From Anisodus tanguticus (lineage: Eukaryota; Streptophyta; Magnoliopsida; Solanales; Solanaceae), in NCBI GenBank assembly GCA_034509755.1, contig CM067547.1, forward strand, positions 51,278,859 to 51,342,858: DNA of 64,000 nt, in the 5' to 3' direction. Positions 20,440 through 31,389 of the stretch are shown piece by piece. Made by a program: the position numbers and the translations under genes. Each line of letters begins with the position of its first letter. The stretch's first letter is position 1. Below the pieces are notes generated by a model, which was not told where the DNA came from, did no database searches, and saw only the letters and a program-made list of their open reading frames with translations.

Positions 20440-20680
20440 TACGTCCTATTGAAACATAATTAGAGAAAAATATTCAATTTTTGCAAAAAAGTGAAAAGAA
20501 GTCTCTCCACTATTCGAAGAAAAGGTCTCCCAAAAGAGGTGAATTCGTTTAAAGCCTTTTTGCAACTATTGCCTTTTACAAATTTAAATTACTCAGTCAA
20601 TAAATTTTACGTCCTATTGAAACATAATTAGAGAAAAATATTCAATTTTTGCAAAAAAGTGAAAAGAATGACGTTTAGTT
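20440..20680 (+). repeat. 56-bp direct repeat pair
   Basis: 'ttttacgtcctattgaaaca' through 'tttttgcaaaaaagtgaaaa' occurs at about 20436-20498 and again at 20606-20668, almost without change. The pair brackets 'ctcccaaaagaggtga', which itself recurs at 20741. This is a recent local duplication. Confidence 0.8.
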
Positions 20681-20833
20681 GAAAAAACATATTCTTGTAC
20701 CGATTTTTTATGGCCTTCGAAGAAAATGAAAAAAGTAATGCTCCCAAAAGAGGTGACCAGTCAACTAACGCCGTTTAATATTCCGCTTTCTCTCTCTGTT
20801 TGCCAGTTGCCATATACAAGTCGTACTCCTACT

Positions 20834-21177
20834 AATTATGCCACCACTTTGCCCCGATAAACGGTGAAGTAAGTCGCAGCGCAAGCGAGTTGGATTATCA
20901 AAAAAAAAAAATTATGCCACCACTTTGCCCCGATAACAGGCGAGTTGGTAAATGGCAAGGTGATTGGGGTATAACCACTCCGACGTCGCGGATTCGAATT
21001 CATGTGGTGATAGTCTTTGCTGAAATATTGCAAGGGTTGTTGCTGAGTTAATGTCCCGTTGGTCCTCTTCCTTGCAGGGCTGTCACTCGCGCATATCCCT
21101 CGATTTACATCCCACGACCAAAAAAACTCTGGTACAGGTGGTGGGGATTTCGCCTTCACAAAATTATGCCACCACTT
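20834..21177 (+). mobile_element. dimeric SINE-like insertion with three target-site copies
   Basis: The 16-mer 'aattatgccaccactt' occurs at 20834-20849, 20910-20925 and 21162-21177. Between copies 1 and 2 is a short segment ending in 11 A. Between copies 2 and 3 is about 236 bp with a tRNA-like head ('gttggtaaatggcaaggtg' A-box region, 'gcggattcgaattc' B box). This is what two successive retroinsertions at one site, or one dimeric insertion, would leave. Confidence 0.65.
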
Positions 21178-21404
21178 CCGTTTAACCAAACCGCGCTCCA
21201 TTCAACGCGTGGACCAAATGCTAACAGTAAATGTGTATAATACTTTTTGGACCCATTTGAAATGAGATTTTTTTTTTCAAATTTATTTTATTTTATTTAA
21301 TTTAATATTAGTATTTGATTATAAAAATTATAAATACACAAAATCATATTTAATTTTTTAAAAATAACTAAAACACCAAATATATTAAAAATATCAAATA
21401 TTCC

Positions 21405-21570
21405 TTACAAAATTATAACTAGAAAGTTATGAGTTCAAGTCGGGTAAACAGTCTCTTTCAGAAATGAAGGTTAAGGCTGCATGCAATAAAGACTCTTATG
21501 ATCCGGTCCTTCCTCGAACCCTATGCATAGTGGAAGTTTAGTGCACGGGACAATCCTTTTTAAATTTTAT
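21405..21570 (+). mobile_element. TS-type SINE
   Basis: 'aagttatgagttcaagtcg' (B box), 'gaaatgaaggttaaggctgc', 'ccggtccttcctcgaaccc' and 'atgcatagtggaagtttagt' with end 'gcacgggacaatcctttt'. TS layout, head diverged. Confidence 0.75.
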
Positions 21571-21972
21571 CTTCAACTCGAACTTCAAAAATTCTGAAAA
21601 ATATTTGGTTTCTTGGAGTTATTGAAATTATAATTTTTATATTTAATTAAACACATTTAACTTGTAACTAACTAAAATATGTATTTTAATCCTTTTACAG
21701 ATGAATATGACTAAATTTTTATAATTATAATATTAGTCGTTCCACCATTTAATTATTTAAATATTATATTAAATTTATATTATTACTTTATATTAATAAT
21801 AATATATATTTAAAAGAAGTTCATATACACATATTTCTCACAAAAGGACTAAAACCATACATTTTGATTAATTTTAAAAATATAAAAACCAAAATCAAAA
21901 TACATCTAATTTAAGGATAAATAATTACTATTATCCCAAACAAAAACAAAAAAAAAACACGCTCCTTACCCC

Positions 21973-21995
21973 CCACGCGTCTTCGTGTTTATAAA
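21973..21995 (+). promoter_or_regulatory. core promoter of the RDUF-like gene
   Basis: TATA box 'tttataaa' at 21988-21995, 158 bp before the ATG at 22153. A CT-rich leader ('ctctctcttttcttcc...') typical of plant 5' UTRs follows. 'ccacgcgt' at 21973-21980 holds a CGCG core of the kind bound by calmodulin-regulated CAMTA factors; its use here is inference. Confidence 0.6.
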
Positions 21996-22152
21996 CTCTC
22001 TCTTTTCTTCCGTTCTTCTTTACCTTTCACTTTCTTCAACGCTCCCTCATCTTTCCACATACAAAATAAAGCTTTTTTATTTTCCGGCGATCTAAATCGG
22101 ACCATAATTTCGGATCTAACCAGATTTATCGGGTCAAGTTCGGATCTTATAC

Positions 22153-23325
22153 ATGTCTTCATACTGGTGTTACCGGTGTACTCGATTCGTTAGAGTTTCA
22201 ACTGGAAACGACGTCGTTTGTCCTCACTGTAATAGTGGATTTATCGAAGTAGCTGAAGGTAATAGTAACATCGATTCGCCGGAACCTCGCCGGAGATTTC
22301 CTATGCGGAACGAAAACCACCCAGGTTCGACTAGTTCTCGCCGTAACCGGCGTAATAATCGCGCCGGTGATAGATCTCCATTTAATCCAGTTATTGTTCT
22401 TCGTAGTCCATCTGAAGCTGCTCCTGAAAACGATAACGAAGCTGTATCGGAAGAGCGGAGTTACGAGCTTTACTATGACGACGGTGAAGGTTCCGGTCTC
22501 AGGCCGTTGCCGCCGACTATGTCGGAGTTTTTAATGGGATCTGGATTCGATCGATTACTCGATCAGTTATCACAGATTGAGGTTAACGGTTTCGGAAGGC
22601 CGGAAAATCCACCGGCATCGAAATCGGCGATCGAATCGATGCCGATAGTAGAAATATCTTCAAAGCACGTGAATTCGGAAACTCATTGTGCGGTTTGTAA
22701 GGAAGCATTTGCTTTAGGCTCCCAAGCGTCAGAAATGCCTTGTAAACATATCTACCATTCAGATTGTATACTTCCTTGGCTTTCGCTTCGTAATTCGTGC
22801 CCGGTTTGCAGGCACGAATTGCCAGCGGAAACAACGGAAGCTACTACTACAACTACAAGTTCCGGTGATTTTCCTCGTACTCGTAACGATGAAGAAGCGA
22901 TGGGATTGACGATATGGAGATTACCGGGAGGTGGATTTGCTGTCGGGAGATTTTCCGGTGGTCGGAGAGGAGCTGAAAGGGAACTTCCGGTAGTGTATAC
23001 GGAAATGGACGGTGGATTTAACAATGGTGTGCCTAGAAGAATAGCTTGGAGATCTAGAAGGAGTAATACTGGTCGAAATGGTGGTGGAATAAGTCGAATT
23101 TTCAGTAATTTCGCGTCGTTTTTCAGGCGATTAACGCCGTCGTCGAATCAACGGAGATCGCTATCGATACATTCGAGTAGTTCGGATTCGTCCGGGTCGG
23201 GTTCGGGTTCAGGATCTACTGTTTTTAGGAGTCGGAGTGTGTCCGGAAACTCAATGTTCAGTAGGTATTTGAGAAGTAGAAGAAATTGGGTACCAGAAGA
23301 AAGTAATGGAGTAACCAGATGGTAA
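22153..23325 (+). CDS. RING-H2 E3 ubiquitin ligase with DUF1117, RDUF1/RDUF2-like
   Basis: A 390-aa, intronless gene. The N-terminal zinc ribbon uses C6, C9, C23 and C26 (MSSYWCYRC...CPHC). The RING-H2 finger spans residues 179-219, with C179, C182, C197, H199, H202, C205, C216 and C219 all present, so it should recruit an E2. The DUF1117 block is about 248-326 ('GLTIWRLPGGGFAVGRFSGG' to 'FASFFRR'). The C-terminus is Ser/Gly-rich (338-356). Arabidopsis RDUF1 and RDUF2, of similar length, are ubiquitin ligases acting positively in ABA-dependent drought responses. The orthologous role is inference. The start is fixed by the conserved MSSYWCYRC opening. GC content rises above the flanks, as expected for a real coding exon. 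Confidence 0.96.
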   Translation: MSSYWCYRCTRFVRVSTGNDVVCPHCNSGFIEVAEGNSNIDSPEPRRRFPMRNENHPGSTSSRRNRRNNRAGDRSPFNPVIVLRSPSEAAPENDNEAVSEERSYELYYDDGEGSGLRPLPPTMSEFLMGSGFDRLLDQLSQIEVNGFGRPENPPASKSAIESMPIVEISSKHVNSETHCAVCKEAFALGSQASEMPCKHIYHSDCILPWLSLRNSCPVCRHELPAETTEATTTTTSSGDFPRTRNDEEAMGLTIWRLPGGGFAVGRFSGGRRGAERELPVVYTEMDGGFNNGVPRRIAWRSRRSNTGRNGGGISRIFSNFASFFRRLTPSSNQRRSLSIHSSSSDSSGSGSGSGSTVFRSRSVSGNSMFSRYLRSRRNWVPEESNGVTRW

Positions 23326-23785
23326 TTATAAATTACTTTGGGGGTGAAAATGTCAATTTTAATTATTACTTGTTGAGTCGGAGCATGAAGAAACATAAAT
23401 TTCATTGTTAGAGCAGTCTACTAGTAAAAGAGTTCTGCCTGTATGAGAAATATGGCATGATTTTGGGTTCATTTTGTGACAATGAAATGTAGAAAGAGAG
23501 GCCATTTTAAGGGAATTTGTAAATAGAGAAGGCTTTTGATATGGAATTCAATACTTTTTAGTGTCATATTCTTGAATTAAGCAGTATCCATTAGTAATAG
23601 AAAGACAATTGTAGCTTCTTTGAAGTGTTTATTTTTTATTATTTTGGCAGCAATTAAAAGAAGTTAAGTTAGATGTGAATAGTAATTTTTCATTTGGATT
23701 TTGTTGAATCAATTTGTAAACTCTTTTTCTGTATTTCTCTCATGTCTAAGCTGATTATATTAACACTGCAGCTTCTTTTAAACCT
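23326..23785. other. 3' UTR and flank of the RDUF-like gene
   Basis: AT-rich with several AATAAA-like signals. No other feature. Confidence 0.5.
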
Positions 23786-23787
23786 CT

Positions 23788-24330
23788 TAGGGGTTGTTTG
23801 GTTCTAAAACACATTACGCTAGGAGAAGTTATGTTGAAATTAGTTATTTTGTATTGATGTTTGGTATGTTGTATTAAAAGTAACATATATTAGATAGTTT
23901 TTAAAATAAGAAGTTTCTTTACAATCGTGCAATAATTTATTCCACTCTAGGGTAGATATAAGTGTGAAGATATGACACCTGAACTTAACTCAACCCCAAA
24001 AGATAGCTTATGAGAGGAGGATTGTCCAAGTCCATATAATGAGTTCAAATTTTCATCCCACAATCGATGTGGGAGAATCAACAACCCCGCACACGCTCAG
24101 GACTGGACATCTGGAGCGTGGACAATATATAATGGTGGCCAACATCGGGTAAACAATGAATTGAGATGGATATGATTTTGATACCATGTGACGATATGAC
24201 ACTTGTGTCTAACTTAACCTCAAAAGCTAGTTTATGAGGGAAGGATTGTCCAAATATAAATTATCCTAGTACTATTTTTATTTCTGGGATAATTTATCCA
24301 GAATTAGTAACCGAACAAGGATAAGAAATT
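23788..24330. mobile_element. hAT-like MITE interrupted by a TRIM
   Basis: The left end is 'taggggttgtttggttct' (23788). The right part reads inward 'ttgttcggttactaattctg', ending near 24325. Between them sits the minus-strand TRIM at 23965-24263. The MITE carries no coding sequence. Confidence 0.6.
23965..24263 (-). mobile_element. TRIM-like element nested in MITE
   Basis: One LTR at 23965-24083 ('gatatgacacctgaactta' ... 'gaatcaaca'). A roughly 100-bp interior ends in the reverse-complement primer site 'tttgataccatg' (24176-24187). A second, truncated LTR runs 24188-24263 ('gatatgacacttgtgtctaa'). Same family as the cluster at 17.9-18.6 kb. Confidence 0.7.
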
Positions 24331-24888
24331 ACTAAATTCTTATGTGAGGATTTTTTTTCTTAATCCTTTGCATTGGACCATTTTGTTACTGCTGCACTAC
24401 TTCAAGAACAACACTGAGCTAATCATACTCATTAAAAGTTCTTGTTATTATGGTCTATTTAAAGCACTATGCTACTTTTAAATTTCTCTATGTAATTTAG
24501 ATTGATATTTTAGTTGAATTCTTAGCTCCTGAGCTTTCAATTCAGATTTTTTTGCCTAGATTGGGCAGGGAAAGTCACATTTCAGACCCACACAAAAAAA
24601 AAAAACTTTTGCCTTGACTCCTTTCAACTGCCTAACCTTTAGGCAAAATCACTCTATTTCTTATAAATGATAGCAACAATTACTTGGTAAAATAATCAAA
24701 ATGTGCATAAATAACTTGATATCTAATGGATGGTAACAAGGAGAAGCAGCTCGTCAATAAAGATTGTGATGGAATGATAAGTTTTCTCCATCCTTCATAA
24801 TAATTTTCGAGTTTGAAATATAGGATTAGAGTCGCTTTTGGTAGAGAGCTCCAGATCATTCGGATATCAAACATCAGATGAAAAATAT

Positions 24889-25132
24889 TACTCTCTCTAT
24901 TCCAATTTATATGACACACTTTCCTTTTTAGTCATTCTAAAAAAGAATGACATATTTCCTTATTTGATAATAATTAATTTTAAACTTTACCTTTTACGCT
25001 TAACAAGATTATATATAACCACACAAATATCTTTGACTTGTTTTAAACTATAAGATCAAAAGTTTTCTTTTATTTCTTAAAATCTGTGTCGAATCACACT
25101 ATATCATATAAATTGGGAACGTGGAAGTAGTA
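24889..25132. mobile_element. Stowaway-like (mariner) MITE
   Basis: The termini 'tactctctctattccaattt' and inward from the right 'atactacttccacgttccc' are diverged forms of the 'ctccctccgtcccaattta' MITE end. The interior ('atatgacacactttcctttt') matches that class. TA dinucleotides at both ends fit the mariner target site. Confidence 0.75.
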
Positions 25133-26120
25133 TATTTTTAAAAAGAAAGAAACAGCTCATAGTCCTATGGTGATGCTGGAAGACATCAAATTTCTATGCT
25201 GATTTGCTTGTTACTTGCTCTAATTCTCGTCTCCTTAAAACTTAATGGAGTTGCTGAAGATTAGCTGGAAAATTACTGGCAGTTAACTTTTGAAAAGATG
25301 TTCCCAACAGTGAACATTTGCTTTGTTTTCTTCCTTTTGTTTTTAATTACAATAAAAATCAGTCTTGGGATGAGAAAAAAGAGAAATTGATGTTGAAGTT
25401 TCAATGAAACAACCTTATTGGACAGACAAACTTTTAATAAATAATGAGTGTTGAACACCTTGAGTTGGCTAAAATCCAGACTAGTTAGGTCAGTAAACCC
25501 GAATGCCTAAACACAAATCTTATGAAACATGTCATTCACGGCAAATAAAAATGTTAAGACTACAAAAATTTAACAAATACAAAAAGTATGAGATAATTTT
25601 TCTGAAACGAATATATATTGGAATAAAACTTGAAATAAAGTCGCCTTTGATAAAGAGAGTTTTACCTCTTAAAATAAAACTTTTTACACGAATTTGAATT
25701 AATCGACCTCAAAACAGATATCAAATATTGAATACAAATAGATAGAAGTATAAATTAGAACTTTTTACCCATACTTGTTCTATGGGCAAACATTCTAAGA
25801 TCGAAAGTCAAAAACTTGTTAAATTTAAAATTTTGCCTAAAGAACAAGCAAGGATAAAAGTTCAAGACCAGCTATCTCGAACATCATTTCGGTAAATCGG
25901 AGGGGGTAACGTGTATGTAAAAGGTTTTGCATCTTTTAAAAATAGGGTCTAATTCCTACTAAGCCCATGAAAGTGAAATGTGAAATGGGATACTGTTCTT
26001 TTCTTTGAATAGAAGAGTTTTAATGGAGTGTTTTTGACTACTATATGCATACGCATGACAAAATTGGCTTTGGATCCCTTCAAATGACTTTTGCGCGTGA
26101 AATTTGACTCTACTTTTGTT
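25133..26120. other. intergenic, no gene seen
   Basis: AT-rich. The short frame at 25503-25697 is Lys/Ile-rich with no domain. Confidence 0.45.
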
Positions 26121-26121
26121 G

Positions 26122-26345
26122 CTTACTCATTCAATTCCTCCACACACACATACACAAAGTCCTTCATATATAGTTTCTGTACTTACATCTTTTTCAATAT
26201 TAAATGGAGCAAGGTTCACAAAATATCAAGAAAATAAAACTTTTGTACGAACCTAAAACTCGGAATAATTTTCACAAATCTTTTGATTATATCGACCCTT
26301 AGGCATTATTATGTTTCCTTATAAATGTCGAGTTAACCTTTTTAA
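26122..26345 (+). promoter_or_regulatory. promoter-like direct repeat, copy 1
   Basis: Runs from 'cattcaattcctccacacac' through 'tttttcaatattaaatgg' and 'gattatatcgacc' to a TATA-like 'ttataaat' (26319-26326). Copies at 26477-26755 and 27466-27735 keep the order and the TATA. No open frame follows. Confidence 0.6.
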
Positions 26346-26476
26346 CATATGTGAATATTAAAGTAGGGACAACTCAATAAAATTGATGGTCTAGAAAATA
26401 TATTTGATAAGATTCATATATACTTTAACGTGAAATGAGAGTTAACAAAAAACGTGAGAAAGAAATAAAAAATAAT

Positions 26477-26755
26477 GTTTACTCAGTCAATCCTCCCACA
26501 CACAAAGTCCATAGTTTTTGTACTTCCACCTTTTTCAATATTAATGGAGTAAGGTTTACAAAATATTAACAAAAAATGCTTCTATATGAACCCAAAACTC
26601 TAAATAATTCTCACATATCTTTGATTATATCGATCTTGTATAGTCACTATGTTTCCTTATAAATATCGAACTAATTAACTTGCTAACTTAAGTTCTTATG
26701 AATGTCTAAGCAATATGATGGAGATATCATACATTACAACAAACATTTATTTGCT
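26477..26755 (+). promoter_or_regulatory. promoter-like direct repeat, copy 2
   Basis: Same block with TATA 'ttataaat' at 26657-26664. It extends further than copy 1, through 'actaattaacttgctaac' and 'gatggagatatcatacatta'. Roughly 85% identical to copy 3 by eye. Confidence 0.6.
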
Positions 26756-26984
26756 ATACAAATTAAGTATTCGATTTGTTTAATAAGCTTTTTTCCAGGC
26801 AAGTCTACTAGTTACCTAAAAGTTACAGTCTAAAGGGTGTTCATTGAACTGATTTCGACCTTGCAATATATAAAAGATTAACTTAATTTTCAAGGGGTTA
26901 AAATTTATCTTGCCAGACTAATTGATTAAATATTTCTAGCAATATTCAACTACATAACACATTTTTTTCTTTATAATATTGAGG

Positions 26985-27125
26985 TATACAACAACAACAT
27001 ACCCAGTATAATCACACAAGCATATTCTGATCAGGGAGGATAGAGTGTACGTAGATCTTATGCATATATTGAGAGATAGAGAGGTTGTTTCCGATAAATC
27101 CTCGGCTTAGGATAAAGCAAAAAGA
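26985..27125 (-). mobile_element. RTE-like LINE 3' terminal fragment
   Basis: Plus strand: 'acaacaacatacccagtata', 'gggaggatagagtgtacgta', 'gagaggttgtttccgataaa', 'cctcggcttaggataaagc'. This is the reverse complement of a very common Solanaceae retroelement tail that ends in (TTG)n. The same tail, in plus orientation, is at 31825-31955. Confidence 0.7.
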
Positions 27126-27465
27126 AAACAAGTCAAAAAGAAAAAAAGAACACCGCAACAAAATAGTACGCTAAGTGAAAAACAAAAAAACATGAGTAGA
27201 TATTATTAGAAATCGAAAGATTAAGGTATAAATTTCTAAATTCTAGACCTTGATTCCCACTAGCTCCTCGTGATAGGATTTTGTCGGTGTATAAAATAGA
27301 TTTGGAGATAAAGTGTGCTAAAGTGTCTTGAGGTATATATTGCTGATCTTTTGACCAGAAAGAAAAAGGAAAGAAAGTAATGGATAAAATTGTTTAAGAC
27401 TATAAAATTTACAAAGAGTTTTAAGTCTATGTCGTAAAAAATATATTTATACAATAATATCACTT

Positions 27466-27735
27466 AAAGTCCTCCATAGTTTATGTACTCCCACCTTTTT
27501 CAATATTAAATGGAGTAAGATTCACAAAATATCAAGAAAAGTTACGAATTTGGTTATAAATCCACAACTCTGAATAATTGTCACAAATCTTGATTATATC
27601 CACCTTGCTAGTTGTCACTATGTTTCCTTATAAATATCGAACTAATTAACTTGCTAACATAAGTGCTTATGAATGTGTAATAAGCAATCTAACGGAGATA
27701 TCATACATTACAACGTAACAAACATTTATTTTCAT
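27466..27735 (+). promoter_or_regulatory. promoter-like direct repeat, copy 3
   Basis: Same block with TATA 'ttataaat' at 27628-27635, followed by 'actaattaacttgctaac' and 'ggagatatcatacattacaa'. No coding sequence follows within 600 bp. Confidence 0.6.
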
Positions 27736-27885
27736 ATTCCGATTTCATTGGAGACTAAACAATTTTTGGGAAAGAATATCCATGCCTCCTCAAATCAAAT
27801 TAATTATCCGTCCATACCTTATTACTTTTGAACCCCTAGAAAAAATTGATACTATTTACCCAGGATGCTCCCCTTCCTCCCAATT

Positions 27886-28255
27886 ATGATACCGACATGA
27901 TATATAAATATACTGAGATGGTATCATGGAAGACCACTTCAGTCCTTTTCTTAGTCCTCCATAATTCCATCCTGATATATAAATATATTGAGATTGTATA
28001 TCATGGATGATCATGTTCTTTATTAAAAAAAGACACTTTTCTCAAAAAAAAACTCTACGATATCATTGTGATGGTATCATGAAGGTCTGATTTAGTCTTT
28101 CAATGAGACATTCCTCAGGACCATAAGACCATCGTGGTATAAAAATATACTGAGATGGTATCATGAAGGACTGCTTCAATCCTTCTCTTAGTCCTCCATG
28201 ATACCATTATGATATATAAATATACTGCGATGGTATCATAGAGGAAGGAGTTTTA
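27886..28255 (+). repeat. degenerate tandem repeats with palindromic core
   Basis: Four to five units at about 60-100 bp spacing share 'gatatataaatatactgaga' followed by 'tggtatcatgga', and a leading 'ccatgataccat', so each unit can fold on itself (atgataccat / atggtatcat). Units start near 27886, 27958, 28055, 28120 and 28195. Confidence 0.75.
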
Positions 28256-28261
28256 GCGAGG

Positions 28262-29300
28262 GAGTATGTCGAGTAAATAGTTTTGGGAGTGGGGGTATGG
28301 CTAGTAATTAGTTTAAAATGGGTATGAGACGGGTAATTATTTTGTTTTTGGAGGGTATTTCGATTAGTTCCCCAACAATTTTTTCAGAAGCCTTTTATAA
28401 CACCTCGTACCTTCGGGCTAAAATTTGACCCGTATGATGGAAACATAATGGAACCAAGATGAGGAGTACATGAAGTGTTTTGAAAACTAATCAAGGTATA
28501 AGAAGAGTCTTTGGGCAAAGTATAGTCGTAAGCTACTATACGGGTCATGTTTTCAAGTGGGTTTGCATAAGACCTTACTTTAAGCGAGTATTCGGAAATT
28601 TCTATAAGGATTTTGAGAACACTTCCTTCATGAGTTATTGTTTCTGTTCTATTCCAAGTTTCTACCAAATCTATGTCCAAACACCTACTTAATTTGACTC
28701 TTCTGCTGAGTTATTGTTTCTGTTCTATTGGTATCTAGCACGAGGGCTCAATTAGTTAAGTTTGGGGAAATCTAAAGTCTTTTTATAATGAATTCATTGC
28801 ACGATTCAAGAAGTGCCATTCCAGATTCACTCTTGCCATCATTTGGATGCTCTTTACGTCCAAACTTCCATATCAAAGATTGAATTACATGCTTATTAAA
28901 AATATGAAAACACATTATTTCAATTGGATGCTTCTTTCATTTTACCTATCTTTTTTACCATTTCCAAAGCAGGCCAAGCTGCATTATTTATGAGCTAGTC
29001 CCTTCTTATTGTGTATAAAACCTATCAATTAGCATTTATTTGGCTCTTCCTTGTCTTTTAATGGTTTGCCAACCATATCTTTAAAGTTAGAGGAACCATC
29101 AACTGTTTCCTTGGCCTGCCCGCCCATCCATATTTGGTTGTTATTAGAACTTTGTAGTGGACAATTCAAATACTTTAAAGCAAAGGTTCGATGTATAATT
29201 AGTTGCTTGAAGTCACCTCTATAGATCAAACCTGTTTATATATAATTAGTCGCTTGAAGTTGCCTATATATATATATATATATAGATAGATATCTATTAT
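28262..29300. other. intergenic; possible LTR-like fragment, no gene supported
   Basis: 28397-28690 begins 'ataacacctcgtaccttcgg', which resembles the start of some Ty3/gypsy LTRs, but no partner LTR or protein domain is seen. A 66-aa minus-strand frame at 29029-29229 has non-biased composition (WMGGQAKETVDGSSNF) but no recognised domain. There is an (AT)n run at 29266-29282. Confidence 0.35.
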
Positions 29301-29311
29301 CCTGCACCCAA

Positions 29312-29497
29312 GGGTGTGTCCTAGTGGTCAATGAAGGTTGAGAGCCATGAGGTTTCAGGTTCAAATCCCATCAGAGACAAAAAAACACTAGGGAATTTCT
29401 TCCTATCCGTCCTAGCCTTGGTGGACTTCTTGTTGGTGGGAGGTGGTGGAATTAGTCGAGGTGTGCGCAAGTTGGTCCGGACACCAAAGTTGTAAAC
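29312..29497 (+). mobile_element. Au-type SINE, full length
   Basis: 'gtgtcctagtggtcaatgaa' (A box), 'ggtttcaggttcaaatccc' (B box), 'gaatttcttcctatccgtcc', 'ggtgggaggtggtggaatta', 'gtcgaggtgtgcgcaagttg' and 'gtccggacaccaaagttgta'. This is the reference copy for the fragments at 5860, 8314 and 43315. Confidence 0.85.
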
Positions 29498-30803
29498 AAT
29501 AATCTGTTATCCTTCAAGCAGTTCTACTTTTAGTTGGAGCTTCTGGAATCATCTCTATCCTAATTAGTTTAGATTGCAATGAATATGCCTAAGTTCTAAA
29601 AGAGATGATTTTGTTATCTTATAGTTCAGATGTCATGATTGACATGAACATAATTTAAGGAGAATGAGTGTTTACATCATAACTCCTAAACTTTGTGCTT
29701 AAATATGAAACCAGTCTGGTATAATCTGCACACATTATTATTATAGCAAGGTAGACAGGCAACCTTATTTTGATACAATTGTTGTCTGATATGCTAAAAA
29801 TGACTCGAACTTTCTGATTTTCTCAAAATGAGGTGGTCAATTAGATGTGGTAGCCCCAAATTGAACTAATTCACTGTTTACTGAACGGTCCTCTTCACTC
29901 CTGCTTTATTTTTACTCATGTGAGAAAAGAAAGGAGCGAAACAACTCTCTTGACTATAAGGAAAGAGAGGAGTGAAGGAAGAGGAGCTCAAACAAGGTTC
30001 AAAGATCCCCTCCCCAAAGTATGGTTTAAAGAAAGCCTTTCGGGTCTTATCTTAATGTTGAAATATCTGATCTACTTTTTTATGAAATACGATTGAGGCG
30101 GGGACTGATCAATGATCATGCATGCTTTTGAGAAAAAAATGGTTTAGTACTTCAGTGGGAGGGAGCTTTATAAGGACTAACAATCTGACAATTTGAATTA
30201 TGCAGACATCTTCACTCTAAGTGAAACATAAGGAGTCTCACTGTAAAGCTTTTCCGAAGCCTTGACAGATCTTGGCCGTTTTGGACAGTTGTATGCAACA
30301 AAATGTCGACCATGGTAATCATAGTTTTCAAAATTATTAAAACTACAACTCAACATTCATCTCTTCATCTCTTCTAGAATTATGATGGTGAAATATTTAG
30401 TATTTCTTTTGACTTGCAGTCATCCTTATCAAGTGCTTCCTTTTAGCTCCACAATAGTTTTGAATCTTAAATTAAGTACTCTATATTTTCGTGCATTTGC
30501 CGTTGTTTCCTTTGAATCAAGCAGTGAAATTCAGAGTAATTGTTCTATATACTTGTATAGAGGCCAAGAAAGAGTTATGATACTTGAAATTTGTTATACA
30601 CGTCGAGCTCGAGACAAAACAAGGAGTACATCCCTAAACCATTTCATTGGTTGTGATGCACTCGATCACTGTATGCCTTCATCAGAAGAATTTCCACAAT
30701 AAGAAGGATTGGCTCCAAGTTGCTCTTCTAGACCGTGAACTTTATGAGTTCGGTATGTTTGCTTTAGCTATCTGCTAAAACTTTTTCTAGCTATAGTATT
30801 ACT

Positions 30804-31389
30804 TAGAGGTGGTAAAATTAGCCCAATAAACATGACCTGCCCAATCTTGGGCTAGTCATTAACCTGCCCATTATTAGCTTCGCCCATAAAAAAATTAGGC
30901 TGATATGTAGCCCAAATTGATTCATGCGAAATTTTGTCAAAATATTTTCAGAAAGTCATTTTTTTAATTTGAGTTATATATAAGTCATAATAAAGAATAC
31001 TCTCTCCGTCCCAAAAACATTGTCCTAGTTTGGCTTGATACAAAGTTTAAGAAATAAATGAATACTTTTGAAATGTGTGGTCCAAAACAAATATTAGATA
31101 TTTGTGTGGTTGTAAATTATCTCATAAAGTTAAATAATTTCTAAATATAGAAATGTGTCAATCTTTTTGAACAAACTAATAAGGAAAGTATAATAATTTT
31201 TTTGACAATGGTCAGAGAGAGTAATAAGTTTATTAGTATAAAATTTATAAAGGAACAAACAAAGAAATTAAACCTTAGTAAGAATTGGGGGAGAGGGTTG
31301 GATTATGACCCAGTTTTTAGCATATTTCAGCCGATTCATTGGACCACTATTTATTAACTCAGCCCGTTTTGACGTGTTTAACACTCCTA
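30804..31389. mobile_element. hAT MITE with a mariner MITE nested inside
   Basis: The left end is 'tagaggtggtaaaattagcc'. The right end read inward is 'taggagtgttaaacacgtca'. Flanking octamers 'gtattact' (30796-30803) and 'gttttggt' (31390-31397) match 5 of 8, possibly an old duplication. The interior includes 'agcccaatc'/'gggct' pairs common in this MITE class. Confidence 0.6.
30999..31228. mobile_element. Stowaway-like (mariner) MITE, nested
   Basis: The ends 'tactctctccgtcccaaaaa' and inward from the right 'tactctctctgaccattgtc' are typical, with TA at both borders. It lies wholly inside the hAT MITE at 30804-31389, so it is younger. Confidence 0.75.
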
